Assembly (NCBI GenBank): GCA_963792025.1
Contig: CAWBUS010000001.1
Span: forward strand, 310,001-374,000
Origin: Ginsengibacter sp963792025
GTDB taxonomy: Bacteria; Bacteroidota; Bacteroidia; Chitinophagales; Chitinophagaceae
Direction: 5' to 3'
DNA: 64,000 nucleotides
How positions within the stretch are numbered: position 1 is the first letter of the stretch; the number at the start of each line of letters is the position of its first letter. A program made the translations under genes and the position numbers. Shown piece after piece: positions 37,741-47,200 of this stretch. The notes beneath the pieces are model-generated. The model saw only the letters and a program-made list of their open reading frames with translations. It had not been told where the DNA came from and ran no database searches.

Positions 37741-37803
37741 ATAAAGTTGTTTCAAAGGTGTAATATATATCAAATACCGGGCAGCTTTATCTTTAGGAAG
37801 TAA

Positions 37804-37823
37804 TTTTACAAAGCTTTGTAAAA
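37804..37823. promoter_or_regulatory. Perfect 20-bp palindrome in a divergent spacer
   Basis: TTTTACAAAG followed at once by CTTTGTAAAA is a perfect inverted repeat without spacer. It lies 64 bp upstream of the SdiA-regulated-like gene and 81 bp upstream of the plus-strand membrane-protein gene. Its symmetry and position suggest a dimeric regulator site. Confidence 0.4.
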
Positions 37824-37903
37824 ACAAAAGAAGCTACAAATTGGGATTAGGCGTGAGAATTGCAGTGAATGTTTTTTGAAACAGAAATTAAACCAGTGTT
37901 ATT

Positions 37904-38371
37904 ATGAAAAGTACTTCAAACGATTCAACAGTATTAGGAGAACTGGGTTCCGCAATTGGTAAAGGGCTTATAGCAGGACTCGCAGGAACCATTGCCATCA
38001 CGGTCTCTCAACTGATTGAAATGCGGATAACAAAAAGAAGATCAAGCAATGCACCCGCAAAGGCTGTAAAGAAAACATTGCATATTGAGGCGTCTCCGGG
38101 AAATAAAGAAGATTTTTCTAATGAAGTACATTGGGTATATGGTACCTCGTGGGGAGTAATGCGTGGATTATTATCCATGGCAGGTATTACCGGGTTTGCT
38201 GCAACTACGCTGCACATGGCTTCAGTTTGGGGAACCGCAGTAACCATTCAACCCAAACTTGATATTGCGCCACCTCTTAGTGAATGGGAACCAAAAGATA
38301 TTGCTATAGATCTTTTACACCATGCTGTTTATGCAATAGTTGCAGGATTGGTCTACGATGCAATTGATTAA
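37904..38371 (+). CDS. Hypothetical protein with Gly/Ala-rich membrane segments
   Basis: No named family was recognised with confidence; it resembles DUF1440-type membrane proteins. The 155 residues have moderately hydrophobic Gly/Ala-rich stretches: GKGLIAGLAGTIAITVSQ (about 17-36), TSWGVMRGLLSMAGITGFAA (about 80-100) and HHAVYAIVAGLVYDAI at the end. A basic loop ITKRRSSNAPAKAVKK lies between. The pattern suggests three or four membrane helices. It stands alone between a divergent lipoprotein gene and rpiB 147 bp downstream. Confidence 0.65.
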   Translation: MKSTSNDSTVLGELGSAIGKGLIAGLAGTIAITVSQLIEMRITKRRSSNAPAKAVKKTLHIEASPGNKEDFSNEVHWVYGTSWGVMRGLLSMAGITGFAATTLHMASVWGTAVTIQPKLDIAPPLSEWEPKDIAIDLLHHAVYAIVAGLVYDAID

Positions 38372-38518
38372 TTTTTTTAAATAATATTAAAAAAATTTTC
38401 TTTCATTCACGCTCAAAAAATATTGTATTAGTTATTATCATTATTAGTTAAATAATGAAATTTTAAATAGTGCCTGAGCAGTATTTTATTTACCTTTAAG
38501 CTAATAAAAACCTCTGCG

Positions 38519-38995
38519 ATGTCATGTACTTTCAATTTAGCATTGCCCGTTGCCATAGGCAGCGATCATGCGGGTTTCGAATATAAAGAAGATATCATTT
38601 CTTTCCTCGATGGTAAAAGTGTAACGTGGAAAGATTTCGGAACGTATTCTACGGATTCAGTCGATTATCCCGACTTTGCTCATCCTGTTTCCAATGCGGT
38701 TGAAAGTGGCGAAGCAAGTTTTGGAATATTAATCTGCGGCAGCGCTAACGGTGTAGCCATAACCGCAAATAAACATCAACAGATACGGGCTGCAGTTTGC
38801 TGGGAGCAGGAACTGGCAGAGCTTGCCCGCAAACACAACAATGCAAATGTTATTTGCATTCCCGCAAGGTTTGTTAGAGAAGGTGTGGTTGAAAGAATGA
38901 TTGAAGTTTTTATGCATACTGATTTTGAAGGTGGAAGGCACAAGACCCGTGTAAATAAAATTGCTTGTGGTATAACTATTCCCGCCCAGGTATAA
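38519..38995 (+). CDS. rpiB: Ribose-5-phosphate isomerase B
   Basis: It interconverts ribose 5-phosphate and ribulose 5-phosphate in the pentose phosphate pathway, in the cytosol. The family motif AIGSDHAGFEYKE lies at about residues 12-24, and the catalytic Cys is in GILICGSANGVAI (about 76-88). NNANVICIPARFV is the conserved NANV/LRF-like segment. At 158 residues it has normal RpiB length. A related LacAB activity acts on galactose 6-phosphate, but the sequence gives no reason to prefer that. It appears to be a single gene. Confidence 0.93.
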   Translation: MSCTFNLALPVAIGSDHAGFEYKEDIISFLDGKSVTWKDFGTYSTDSVDYPDFAHPVSNAVESGEASFGILICGSANGVAITANKHQQIRAAVCWEQELAELARKHNNANVICIPARFVREGVVERMIEVFMHTDFEGGRHKTRVNKIACGITIPAQV

Positions 38996-39142
38996 ATTTT
39001 TTCTTTAGTGAATAAAGAGAATCGATAATACAATTACTTTTTTCCAGGTATTAAGTTTCCTTCTCGTATTTGTAGGGGTGAAAAAAAATTTGCCGATAAC
39101 AAAAAGATAACTGGACAGAGTTTTTTGCTATCTTAAAGTTTA

Positions 39143-40550
39143 GTGGAAAAAAATATTGAGATTATTGACAAAACTGCAATTCCTCTTCTCAGGGTAATTG
39201 GTCCCATTCCTGCTATCTTAATAGTCGCGGGTAATATGATTGGTACCGGTGTTTTTAAAAAGATCGTGCCGATGGCCGCAACTGGTCTCAATGAAAAATA
39301 TATTTTGTTGGCCTGGGTCGCCGCCGGTTGTATCTCCTTATTAGGTGCTTTTTGCTTTTGCCGGCCTCGCCAAACTCACAACTGTATCCGGTGGGCTTTA
39401 TGAATACCTGCGCATTTGTTTCGGAAATTTTGTAGCGTACCTGCTGGGCTGGACCATCTTTGCAATTGTTGGAAGCGGATCCATTGCAGCAGTGGGTTTC
39501 ATCTTTTCGCAATCTGTAAATAGCCTTGTTACTATCCCTGACCCTTTGCACAAGCTGAGTAATATTTCTATCGCTCATTCTCTTTACCCATTCGCTTTTT
39601 CAGGAATAAAAATATTTGCTATTATAACTATTGTGTTATTGACATGGCTAAACTATCGGGGTGTAAGAAAAGTATCTTTAGTAAACAACATAATTACTTC
39701 GGCAAAAATATTGGGGATATTATTTTTAATTCTCGGGGGGTTTGTTCTTATCAGCCCTTCTATTTCCAGCCCTGAAGCGATTGCCCATGTACAGAATTTT
39801 TCAGGTGTTTCTTTTATCAGTATATTTTTTGGGGCGATGCTTGGCGCTTTCTGGGCGTATGATGGATTTGTAAATGTTGCCGCAGTTACGGGAGAAATAA
39901 AAAACCCAAAAAGAAATGTACCCATAGCAATCGTAATGGGAGTATGCATTGTAATGGTTTTGTATGTGCTGGTAAACGCAGCATACATGCGAACATTGTC
40001 ACTAACCCAACTGGCAAGCCTGTCCGAAAATAAAATTGCGGCGTCAGAAATGTTAGGTCTTATAATGGGAAATAAAGGAAGGATTTTAATTTCCCTGCTC
40101 ATTATGATCAGTTCTTTTGGCACACTCAACATACTCATTCTTGTATATTCAAGACTGTATTACCGGATGGCGCAGGAAAATGTATTTTTTAAAAGTGCTG
40201 CAAAGGTTCATGCAATTTACCGCACGCCTTACAATGCGTTATTATATTCTATGATATGGAGTTGTGTTCTTGTTATATCCGGCACTTTTGATGTGCTTAC
40301 GAATATGATTGTTTTTGGCAGTTTTACATTTTACGCATTGGGCGCAGTTGGCCTTATTAAAATGAAAATGAAAAAGGTGATTACTGAAAAGATCCCCGCC
40401 TACCGCGTGGCGCCAGCACTATTTATTATACTAACATTGGTATTTTTAATAAGCACACTTATAAGCAACCCAAAACAAAGTATTACCGGTATCGCGTTAA
40501 CGTTAGTTGGAATACCGTTTTATTATTTATTTAAAAAGAGGAACTCATAA
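39143..40550 (+). CDS. APC-family amino-acid permease, one frameshift
   Basis: The first frame (39143 to about 39350) encodes helix 1 with the APC unwound motif AGNMIGTGVF and helix 2, ending LLAWVAAGCISLLGA. The second frame continues LFAFAGLAKLTTVSGGLYEYLRICFG through the remaining helices (FWAYDGFVNVAAVTGEIKNPKRNVP is a typical APC loop) to 40550. Joining them at about 39345-39355, where GCTTTTTGC needs a small indel, gives a 12-helix transporter of about 469 residues. The amino-acid substrate is not evident. The start is GTG 39143; no ATG lies nearby. As sequenced it is split, and an error in the T5 run is the simplest explanation. Confidence 0.85.
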
Positions 40551-40659
40551 GTACCTCACCTCAATTCTATAGAAACTAAACATGAAGATTGAATGTGCAG
40601 CATCAATAGTTGAATAAATTCCACACACTATTTATTGAGCATTCCGGACAATTCATTTA

Positions 40660-42009
40660 TCATCGGTCAACGCCAGGCACCACCGGCAAACTTTCGTTTC
40701 CATCCTCATTAACTGATTGCACAGCGAAGAAATAGTTGTCTTTCGAATAAGGGAGCGTTACTTGTGTACTGGTGGTAAATATCTTCTTTTGCCAAACAGG
40801 GCTTGCAGTTTCTCTTATTAAAATATAATGGCCCTTAACCTTTCCTGTTTTTGGTGGCAGCCACGAGAGTGTAGTTGTGTTTGTTAATTTTTTTATTTCA
40901 ATTTTGACATCCTCCGGAATCGAAGGCGCCTTTGCAAGGTTAGCTAGATTCGATAGATTCATGGCTGTATTTTTCCGCAGGTACTCATAGTCGATATGTA
41001 TTGGAAGATCGCCATATTCCATTCCATTTTCCATACGAACATCCTGGTGTTGCCGGGTGTAGTTTTCATTCATCTCGGTAATTCTTACAGCAGGGAACCC
41101 ATTTTCCAAATAAGGTAAGTGATCGCCACCTCTTAAAAACCGGTCGGTTCTGTATATTAAGACTACATCGAGATGATCCACATAACGTTCGCCAATTTCT
41201 TTTACATAACGGGCAAGCTCACGCGATTTACTGTCGTTTTCCAAACCCAGCGCTATTATACGTTTTAGCTGCTCGTCGGTTTCGTAATGAGGAATGCCTT
41301 CACTAAAAACGCGAACCTTTGTATTGTCGATAATATCGGTTTCATTACTGTTATTGCTCCCCATAATATCATTGTTCAAAACCGCTTCTATATTCCAGTT
41401 TTCCTTCTTTGCTTTCTCAGCCATGTAAGTTGAGCCGAACAAGCCCTGTTCTTCCCCGCTCACAGCCACAAAAATTATAGTTGCAGGAAACGAATGCTTA
41501 CTCATAATTCTTGCACATTCCAATACGGCGGAAGTTCCGCTTCCGTCATCATCCGCACCTGGTGCATCACCGGTACTATCCATTACGTTAGTACGCATAT
41601 TATCCAAATGTCCGCTGATGATAAAAATGCGGTTGTCATTTGGATCTGTTCCTTTTAAAGTTGCCATTACATTTCCCAGGAGGATGGGCCTGTTTATGCG
41701 TTTGCCGTTTGGCTGGATAGTAACGGTATCTATAAACGCAGTTAATCTTCCGCCTGCATTTTTTGCAAACTCATTAAATTTTTGTAGCACCCAGCTTCTT
41801 GCTGCTCCAATACCCCTTTTAGCATTTGTTTGTATGCTTAAAGTACTGCGGGTTCCAAAAGCAACCAATGTATTGATGTAGGATTGAAGAGAATCCTTAG
41901 AAATTTCATTAACCATTTGCGAAATTTCGGGATCACGATCGATAATTGTTTGGGCAAAGAGTTTATTCGTAAAAAGCAGTATAGAAATCAGGTATATGGT
42001 TTTCATCAA
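40660..42009 (-). CDS. M28 family zinc aminopeptidase, exported
   Basis: A signal peptide (LISILLFTNKLFAQT) precedes a 449-residue protein. The M28 dizinc site is complete: His in ISGHLDN (about 134), bridging Asp in GADDDGSG (about 151), catalytic and ligand Glu pair in VSGEEQGLFGS (about 185), Asp in LNNDIMGSN (about 213) and a final His in GGDHLPYLENG (about 300). A C-terminal fibronectin-III-like domain follows (about 355-440, IKKLTNTTTLSWLPP ... YFFAVQSVNEDGNES). It likely removes N-terminal residues from peptides in the periplasm or medium. Confidence 0.93.
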   Translation of the reverse strand: MMKTIYLISILLFTNKLFAQTIIDRDPEISQMVNEISKDSLQSYINTLVAFGTRSTLSIQTNAKRGIGAARSWVLQKFNEFAKNAGGRLTAFIDTVTIQPNGKRINRPILLGNVMATLKGTDPNDNRIFIISGHLDNMRTNVMDSTGDAPGADDDGSGTSAVLECARIMSKHSFPATIIFVAVSGEEQGLFGSTYMAEKAKKENWNIEAVLNNDIMGSNNSNETDIIDNTKVRVFSEGIPHYETDEQLKRIIALGLENDSKSRELARYVKEIGERYVDHLDVVLIYRTDRFLRGGDHLPYLENGFPAVRITEMNENYTRQHQDVRMENGMEYGDLPIHIDYEYLRKNTAMNLSNLANLAKAPSIPEDVKIEIKKLTNTTTLSWLPPKTGKVKGHYILIRETASPVWQKKIFTTSTQVTLPYSKDNYFFAVQSVNEDGNESLPVVPGVDR

Positions 42010-42054
42010 ATAAATTTACTTAAAAAAAATTCCACTATTCTTCTGTAACTGCAT

Positions 42055-42672
42055 TTAATAAAAAAGCCGTTCCGGATCAGGGAACGGCTTTGAAAAGAAT
42101 TTAATATTTAATCCCTGTCGTTGGTGGCCATGATTTCCCTTTCCATGATCACCACCATTCCCGCGGCCATTATTTCTACCCCCGTTGCCGCGACCATTGT
42201 CTCTTCCATAATCTCCACGACCATCGCGCCTGTCATCATCTCTCCTGCCGTCATACCTGTTATGTTCGTAACGTTCCCGTTCGGCAAAATACCTGTTATC
42301 ACGACTATCTCTTATTAGAGGTTGGTAATGTCCTCGGTAAGAGCGATAATGTGAGCGATAATACGAATTTCGTAACCATGGATCGCGGTCGTTAATTACA
42401 ACTTTATAAGAATGATACAAATCATATCGGCCATATCTTGCAGGTAATGATGCCGCAAAATTCCAACGTCCATAATCGTAATAAACGAATAGGCCGCGAG
42501 GTACATCATAATATACATCCAAATCTGGTAAATAATAGTAGTCAACGTAGTCGTAGCCAACCGGCCCCCACACGGGCTGACGGCCTATATTAACGTGAAC
42601 GCTAACCTGGGATTTTGCCTGGTAACTAAATGCGCTCAAGGCAATTGCTGATATAAGAATAATTTTTTTCAT
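42055..42672 (-). CDS. Exported Tyr-rich protein with Arg/Gly/Asp/Asn-rich tail; probable frameshift at its 3' end
   Basis: A signal peptide (IALSAFSYQAKSQ) is followed by a Tyr-rich region (GYDYVDYYYLPDLDVYYDVP) that is common in Bacteroidota exported proteins of unknown function. A low-complexity tail of Arg, Asp, Gly and Asn follows. As sequenced the frame reads through a strong terminator hairpin (42063-42091) and stops at 42055. A one-base change near 42120 would give the ending GHNDRD with the stop at 42108-42110, just before the terminator. I think that is the true end. Function is unknown; the tail may bind polyanions. Confidence 0.75.
   Translation of the reverse strand: MKKIILISAIALSAFSYQAKSQVSVHVNIGRQPVWGPVGYDYVDYYYLPDLDVYYDVPRGLFVYYDYGRWNFAASLPARYGRYDLYHSYKVVINDRDPWLRNSYYRSHYRSYRGHYQPLIRDSRDNRYFAERERYEHNRYDGRRDDDRRDGRGDYGRDNGRGNGGRNNGRGNGGDHGKGNHGHQRQGLNIKFFSKPFPDPERLFY
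42063..42091 (-). terminator. Strong intrinsic terminator
   Basis: AAAGCCGTTCC (42063-42073) pairs perfectly with GGAACGGCTTT (42081-42091) around a 7-nt loop, with a short T run on the minus strand. It lies inside the annotated 3' end of the Tyr-rich gene. Confidence 0.85.
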
Positions 42673-42988
42673 GGTAGATAATTTACTTGGTTAATACTAA
42701 TAAGATGCCACATTTAAAAGAATCTGTTAACGGGCATTTATATTTTGATATAGTTATTATTCCTTAGTTTAATAATGCCTCTTGTTCTAACGCTATCTTA
42801 ACAGTTTAAACTTATCGCTAAAGAAAATGCTAAGAAGATGTGAAAATATTTATATACACGCTCTATAAGAAAAACCTGAAAATCAGAATTATTAACGGGA
42901 TGTGCAAGGCTCCGAACATTATTAATTCGATAAAAATGAAACGAATACTTTTGTTTAGTATTTTATTTTTAAACATCTATTTTCAGTG

Positions 42989-44122
42989 ATGTCTCAACAA
43001 AATGTAAGGGCAAGAGATCTTGGAATTCCTTTCGATGGCAATCCCGGAAAATATAACGCAATAACGGATGTTGCAGGAGTTGAAGTAGGCTTTACAACTT
43101 TAATTGAAGGAAATGGGCAACTCCAAAAAGGAAAAGGGCCAATCAGAACAGGTGTTACAGCCGTTTTTCCGGCGGGTAAAAAGTACACACCTGTTTTCGC
43201 AAACTGGCATTGTTTAAATGCTAATGGTGATATGACGGGAACACATTGGATAACCGAATCGGGATTTTTAGAAACGCCCATTTTAATAACCAATACAAGT
43301 AGCGTGGGTACCGTTCGTGATGCTGCCTTAGAATGGATGGACAAAAATAAATTTTATGATACCACTCAAAGTTTCTGGTATTCGTACCCGTTAGTTGCCG
43401 AAACTTATGATGGGGTTCTAAATGATATTAACGGTTTTCATATTAAACCGGAACGTGTATGGCATGCGCTGGAAACGGCAAAGGGCGGGCCCATTGAAGA
43501 AGGTAACGTTGGCGGCGGTACCGGGATGATATGTCATGAATTCAAGGGTGGTACTGGAACCTCTTCGAGAATAATTGATGAAAGTTTGGGTGGATATACT
43601 GTTGGTGTTTTAGTACAGGCGAATTATGGTACGAGGAAACAATTAACTATTGCTGGCGTACCCGTTGGGAAAGAATTAGCCAACGTATTACCTCCAATTA
43701 TTAATACCACTACCGAAAAAGTTAACAGGAAAAGTGAACTTTCAGAAAATGGTTCCATCATCGTTGTCTTGGCTACCGATGCTCCGCTTCTTCCGCATCA
43801 ATTAAAGCGTTTAGCCGGCAGAGTTAGCCTGGGCATCGGAAAAACCGGCGGGATAGGCGGAAATGGTTCGGGCGACATTTTCTTAGCATTTTCCACTGCC
43901 AATACAAATGCTTTCAGCAGAACGACCAAAACAATGGTAACCATGTATTCCAATGACCTTATGAATGATTTGTTTGCAGCAACTATAGAAGCAACCGAAG
44001 AAGCAGTAATAAATGCTTTGGTGGCAGCCACAACAATGAAAGGGATAAATGATAATACGATATTCGCTCTACCTCATGAAGAAACAATAAACATTTTAAA
44101 AAAATACAAACGGATAAAATGA
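42989..44122 (+). CDS. P1 family peptidase (DmpA/L-aminopeptidase D-esterase type)
   Basis: This self-processing N-terminal-nucleophile aminopeptidase has the signature ARDLGIPFDGNPGKYNAITDVAGVEVG at its start. The autocleavage/nucleophile segment is GGTGTSSRI, and the NGSGDIFLAFST segment is typical of the family. The start is uncertain. An ATG at 42936 begins a clear signal peptide MKRILLFSILFLNIYF in another frame, and a single indel between about 42958 and 42986 would fuse it to this enzyme as ...SVMSQQNVRARD. I infer that the real protein is exported and starts at 42936. Without that repair, ATG 42989 gives a cytosolic 377-residue form. Confidence 0.88.
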   Translation: MSQQNVRARDLGIPFDGNPGKYNAITDVAGVEVGFTTLIEGNGQLQKGKGPIRTGVTAVFPAGKKYTPVFANWHCLNANGDMTGTHWITESGFLETPILITNTSSVGTVRDAALEWMDKNKFYDTTQSFWYSYPLVAETYDGVLNDINGFHIKPERVWHALETAKGGPIEEGNVGGGTGMICHEFKGGTGTSSRIIDESLGGYTVGVLVQANYGTRKQLTIAGVPVGKELANVLPPIINTTTEKVNRKSELSENGSIIVVLATDAPLLPHQLKRLAGRVSLGIGKTGGIGGNGSGDIFLAFSTANTNAFSRTTKTMVTMYSNDLMNDLFAATIEATEEAVINALVAATTMKGINDNTIFALPHEETINILKKYKRIK

Positions 44123-44125
44123 TAT

Positions 44126-44854
44126 TTAAACATTCAATAGTTTTTCCACCTCATGCCGGTACATCCTGCTGATTGGTAATTCATGTTTCGCAATTTCTAT
44201 GGTATCTGTTGTGAATGACTCAATTTTATTTATTGCAACAATAAAAGACCGGTGTATCCTCACAAAATTATCTTTTGGCAATGCCTCTTCTATTGAAGAA
44301 ATGGATTGCTTCGTTACAATATTTTTAGTAGTCGTTACCACTTTAATATAGTCCTTTAGGCTTTCAATGTATAAGATATCGTGTAATAAAACTTTAACGT
44401 TCTTTCTGTCAGCACGTAAATTGATAAAAGCAGTTTGCAAAATGCTTTTATGTTCGTAATAGCTATCATTATTTTCTGTTGCTTTCAAGCTTGTTTCCAT
44501 TACCTTATTTACAGCTTTTAAAAATCGTTCAAAAGAAATAGGTTTTAATAAATAATCTACAGCATCTAACTCAAAACCCTCTACAGCAAATTTTCTATAT
44601 GCGGTAGTGAAAATAACCTTGGGCGGATTTTTAAGTGTACGAATCAAATCCGTTCCTAATAAGTTGGGCATTTGTATATCAAGAAATAATAAATCAATAG
44701 TTTGTTGCCTTAAAAAATTTAAAGCCTCGACGGCATCGGCACATGTGCCTGCGAGTTCAAGATTATTAACGGAAGCAATGTATTTTTCAATCACATCCAA
44801 TGCCGGCGGTTCATCGTCCACTATGAGGCAGGTTATCTTTTTTTTATCAGTCAT
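44126..44854 (-). CDS. LytTR-family response regulator
   Basis: This 242-residue protein has a receiver domain (residues about 5-120) with acidic pocket DDEPP and phospho-acceptor Asp in LFLDIQMPNLLG (about 58), plus Thr in FTTAYRKFAV and Lys in DYLLKPISFERF. A LytTR DNA-binding domain follows (about 145-240: DILYIESLKDYIKVVT, FVRIHRSFIVAINKI). It would be phosphorylated by the LytS-type kinase encoded upstream in the same cluster. The target genes are unknown. The outer-membrane protein gene between them is one candidate. Confidence 0.95.
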   Translation of the reverse strand: MTDKKKITCLIVDDEPPALDVIEKYIASVNNLELAGTCADAVEALNFLRQQTIDLLFLDIQMPNLLGTDLIRTLKNPPKVIFTTAYRKFAVEGFELDAVDYLLKPISFERFLKAVNKVMETSLKATENNDSYYEHKSILQTAFINLRADRKNVKVLLHDILYIESLKDYIKVVTTTKNIVTKQSISSIEEALPKDNFVRIHRSFIVAINKIESFTTDTIEIAKHELPISRMYRHEVEKLLNV

Positions 44855-44946
44855 ATAAAATAGTTTGATGAAAGTTTATTTGAAAAAAATTTAAAGGAGA
44901 CATTTTATCGGGTAATTAATTTTTGTTACCACAGGTTTAACACATG

Positions 44947-46032
44947 TTACAATTGAAACTGTGCCCCTATAAACACCTGGTAATCGCCTGAGCCCCCCGG
45001 ACTAACGGTATAAACACCAGTGTGGGCAGAAATTTTTTTATCAATCAAATTTTGTTTTATTGAATGAGAAATAATAACAGGAACATAGGTGTAGATAGTT
45101 GCTTTCTTAAACTTATAAATCACGCCCGGTTCTGCGGATAAAGTATAACCGGCACGACGGCTGCCATTGTTTTGGCCAACCAGGTCTCTAACAGGTGTGC
45201 CTTCATCTCTCAGGCCTGCTGAAAATGCCCAATGGCTTAGATTTATATCTACACCTGCCCTGAAAGAAAAAACATCAGGTACGCTATTTTCATAAGCACC
45301 TATCTGAAGCATAAATGGATCAAGCGGTTTTCCCATTGTGTATTGAGTGCCATTAATATCTCTCGGATTTATGAGATAATAAAAATTACCATAGAGACCT
45401 ATTGTCTTTTTTGAATCGAAAAAATAAAAAGTATTCACTTCCGTAGTAATTCCCGTTCCGCCATCACCTAATTGAATAGCAGGGTTAATTGCAGACAAAA
45501 CTCTCGTAGTATCATTACGATAGAAATAGCCCTGGTATTTATAATCGCCTGTAGGCAATTTAATGCCCAGTCCTATCTGTATATTCCCTTTCTGATTTGC
45601 GGACGGATTGATCAACCATTTATAAGCCGTGAATGTTACGTCGCCTATCCCAAATGCAGAAGTGGTATGTCGCGGTGTGTTTGGTCCGCCATGCTCCAAC
45701 GTACTTGACCGGCTGTTGGCTGATATTGGTACGTTTAAAGCGAGTGACCATCCTTTATTCAGCAAACGGGTAATACCAATGTCAGTTGAAAAAGATTTTA
45801 TGATATTCTGGTTGGGCGGCGGTGTTTTAAGATTTACTTTTTCTTTGAAATCACGGTAGGCTTTAAAATAACGATTGTTGATGTTTAATTGCCACGCCGA
45901 TGTTGTAAATGCATTGCTCGTAAGATTGTATTGTCCAAAACCTGAAATGTTTCTCACAACAATGCAACCTTGCGAATAAATATTGTTTGTAATAAGAAAA
46001 GAAATTACTGCAATAATGATAAATTTTTTCAT
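44947..46032 (-). CDS. Outer-membrane beta-barrel protein of unknown function
   Basis: ATG 46032 is chosen because it begins a good signal peptide (MKKFIIIAVISFLITNNIYS); the frame opens at 46065 but those 11 residues overlap the kinase gene. About 360 residues follow, with alternating aromatic beta-strands (WSLALNVPISAN, IGDVTFTAYKWLI, GIGLKLPTGDYKYQG). Terminal strand YQVFIGAQFQL ends in the C-terminal Leu/Phe pattern of barrels. It resembles transporter-type barrels in the phenol-degradation/meta-pathway superfamily. Sitting between a kinase and its likely response regulator, it may be regulated by, or report to, this system. Confidence 0.75.
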   Translation of the reverse strand: MKKFIIIAVISFLITNNIYSQGCIVVRNISGFGQYNLTSNAFTTSAWQLNINNRYFKAYRDFKEKVNLKTPPPNQNIIKSFSTDIGITRLLNKGWSLALNVPISANSRSSTLEHGGPNTPRHTTSAFGIGDVTFTAYKWLINPSANQKGNIQIGLGIKLPTGDYKYQGYFYRNDTTRVLSAINPAIQLGDGGTGITTEVNTFYFFDSKKTIGLYGNFYYLINPRDINGTQYTMGKPLDPFMLQIGAYENSVPDVFSFRAGVDINLSHWAFSAGLRDEGTPVRDLVGQNNGSRRAGYTLSAEPGVIYKFKKATIYTYVPVIISHSIKQNLIDKKISAHTGVYTVSPGGSGDYQVFIGAQFQL

Positions 46033-46042
46033 GTTGTTAAGT

Positions 46043-47200
46043 TTAATAGTTAATGATTGTTTCAAATTCTTGTTGTATAGGAATATGATTTGACTTTTTT
46101 TCAGTGTCGTGCGTAATTGGTTTCTGTAGATTAATTTTTAGATAGACCGAAAAAGTATTGTCCGTGGAATTAATATCTAATTCATAATTGCCTGTATAAA
46201 GCAGCGCCAACCTTTTCTGCACATTTATAAGGCCTATTCCACTTTTACTTTTATTTATATCCTGAATAGCAGGCTTACTGTTGCTTAGATTAAAATCAAG
46301 ATGGTCATCCGTGACGTTAATAATTAAATGCATCCATTGTTTGCCCCGCATAACACTGGCGCCATGTTTAAAACAGTTTTCAACAAATGGTATCATCAAT
46401 AGGGGTGCAATCATCTTATTGTTGCAATCTCCATTTACATGCATCTGTATATCCAGGCGATCACCATATCTTACTTTTTCGAGACCGATATAATCTTTCA
46501 ATAATTGAATTTCTTTTTCTAACGGTACAGATACACGATTACAATCGGTAATCATGTAGTTAAGCATGTCTGAAAGTTTCTGAACCAACTCAGCGGCAAA
46601 AGGCGACCTGGTGAGTGTGAAGGAGTATATATTATTAAGTGTGTTGAATAAAAAATGTGGATGTATCTGTGCTTTTAATAACTGCAGTTCTGCATTAGCC
46701 TTTTCTTTAATTAGCGTGTCATTTTCTAATTGTTTCTGGTACCAGTTCTTTAAGGTCTTAAATGAGATGAATAAACAGCAGATAAGCGGTGCGTTACCAA
46801 ACAGCCGTATAATAGTGCCCCTGAGAAATATATAGGGTTGTTCTTTTGTTGTGCCGATAGCATGTGTAAATTTCTTGACCAACATAACATAAAAAAAGTC
46901 ATACCAAAACATGGCAACGAATAATCCGAGAATGCACAATCCAAAAAGTATATATTTTTTCCTGACAAAAAATTTGGGTATGAGATAGTATGTTACAGTA
47001 TATGTAATTAACATAACGTGAAATAATCCCCACACCAGGGAGCTTAGCAAAATAATGGGTGCGCCGTCCCAAATATGATTAGGAGGAAATAAGAAACTCA
47101 TTCTCAAGACCTGGTATAGGTAAAAAGCAGTCCAGAATATAACATGCCGTTTAATACGAGGCGACCTTTTATTAGAAAATATCAAGTCATACATTTTCAT
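46043..47200 (-). CDS. LytS-type sensor histidine kinase
   Basis: This 385-residue membrane kinase has four hydrophobic segments in the first 150 residues. The His_kinase domain follows with phospho-acceptor His in QIHPHFLFNTLNNIYSF (about residue 197). The ATPase N box is PFVENCFKHGA (about 297) and the G box is SGIGLINVQKRLALLY (about 345), so it looks active. It overlaps the upstream degenerate kinase by 14 bp, implying translational coupling. The LytTR regulator two genes downstream is its likely partner. The signal is unknown. Confidence 0.93.
   Translation of the reverse strand: MKMYDLIFSNKRSPRIKRHVIFWTAFYLYQVLRMSFLFPPNHIWDGAPIILLSSLVWGLFHVMLITYTVTYYLIPKFFVRKKYILFGLCILGLFVAMFWYDFFYVMLVKKFTHAIGTTKEQPYIFLRGTIIRLFGNAPLICCLFISFKTLKNWYQKQLENDTLIKEKANAELQLLKAQIHPHFLFNTLNNIYSFTLTRSPFAAELVQKLSDMLNYMITDCNRVSVPLEKEIQLLKDYIGLEKVRYGDRLDIQMHVNGDCNNKMIAPLLMIPFVENCFKHGASVMRGKQWMHLIINVTDDHLDFNLSNSKPAIQDINKSKSGIGLINVQKRLALLYTGNYELDINSTDNTFSVYLKINLQKPITHDTEKKSNHIPIQQEFETIINY

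Noticed and set aside
39653..40138. A 161-codon minus-strand open frame inside the permease
   Set aside because: It lies wholly opposite transporter helices. The hydrophobic composition comes from the sense strand.
42673..42935. Spacer before the P1 peptidase checked for a riboswitch or small RNA
   Set aside because: It is AT-rich with no stable paired elements or recognisable motif seen by eye.
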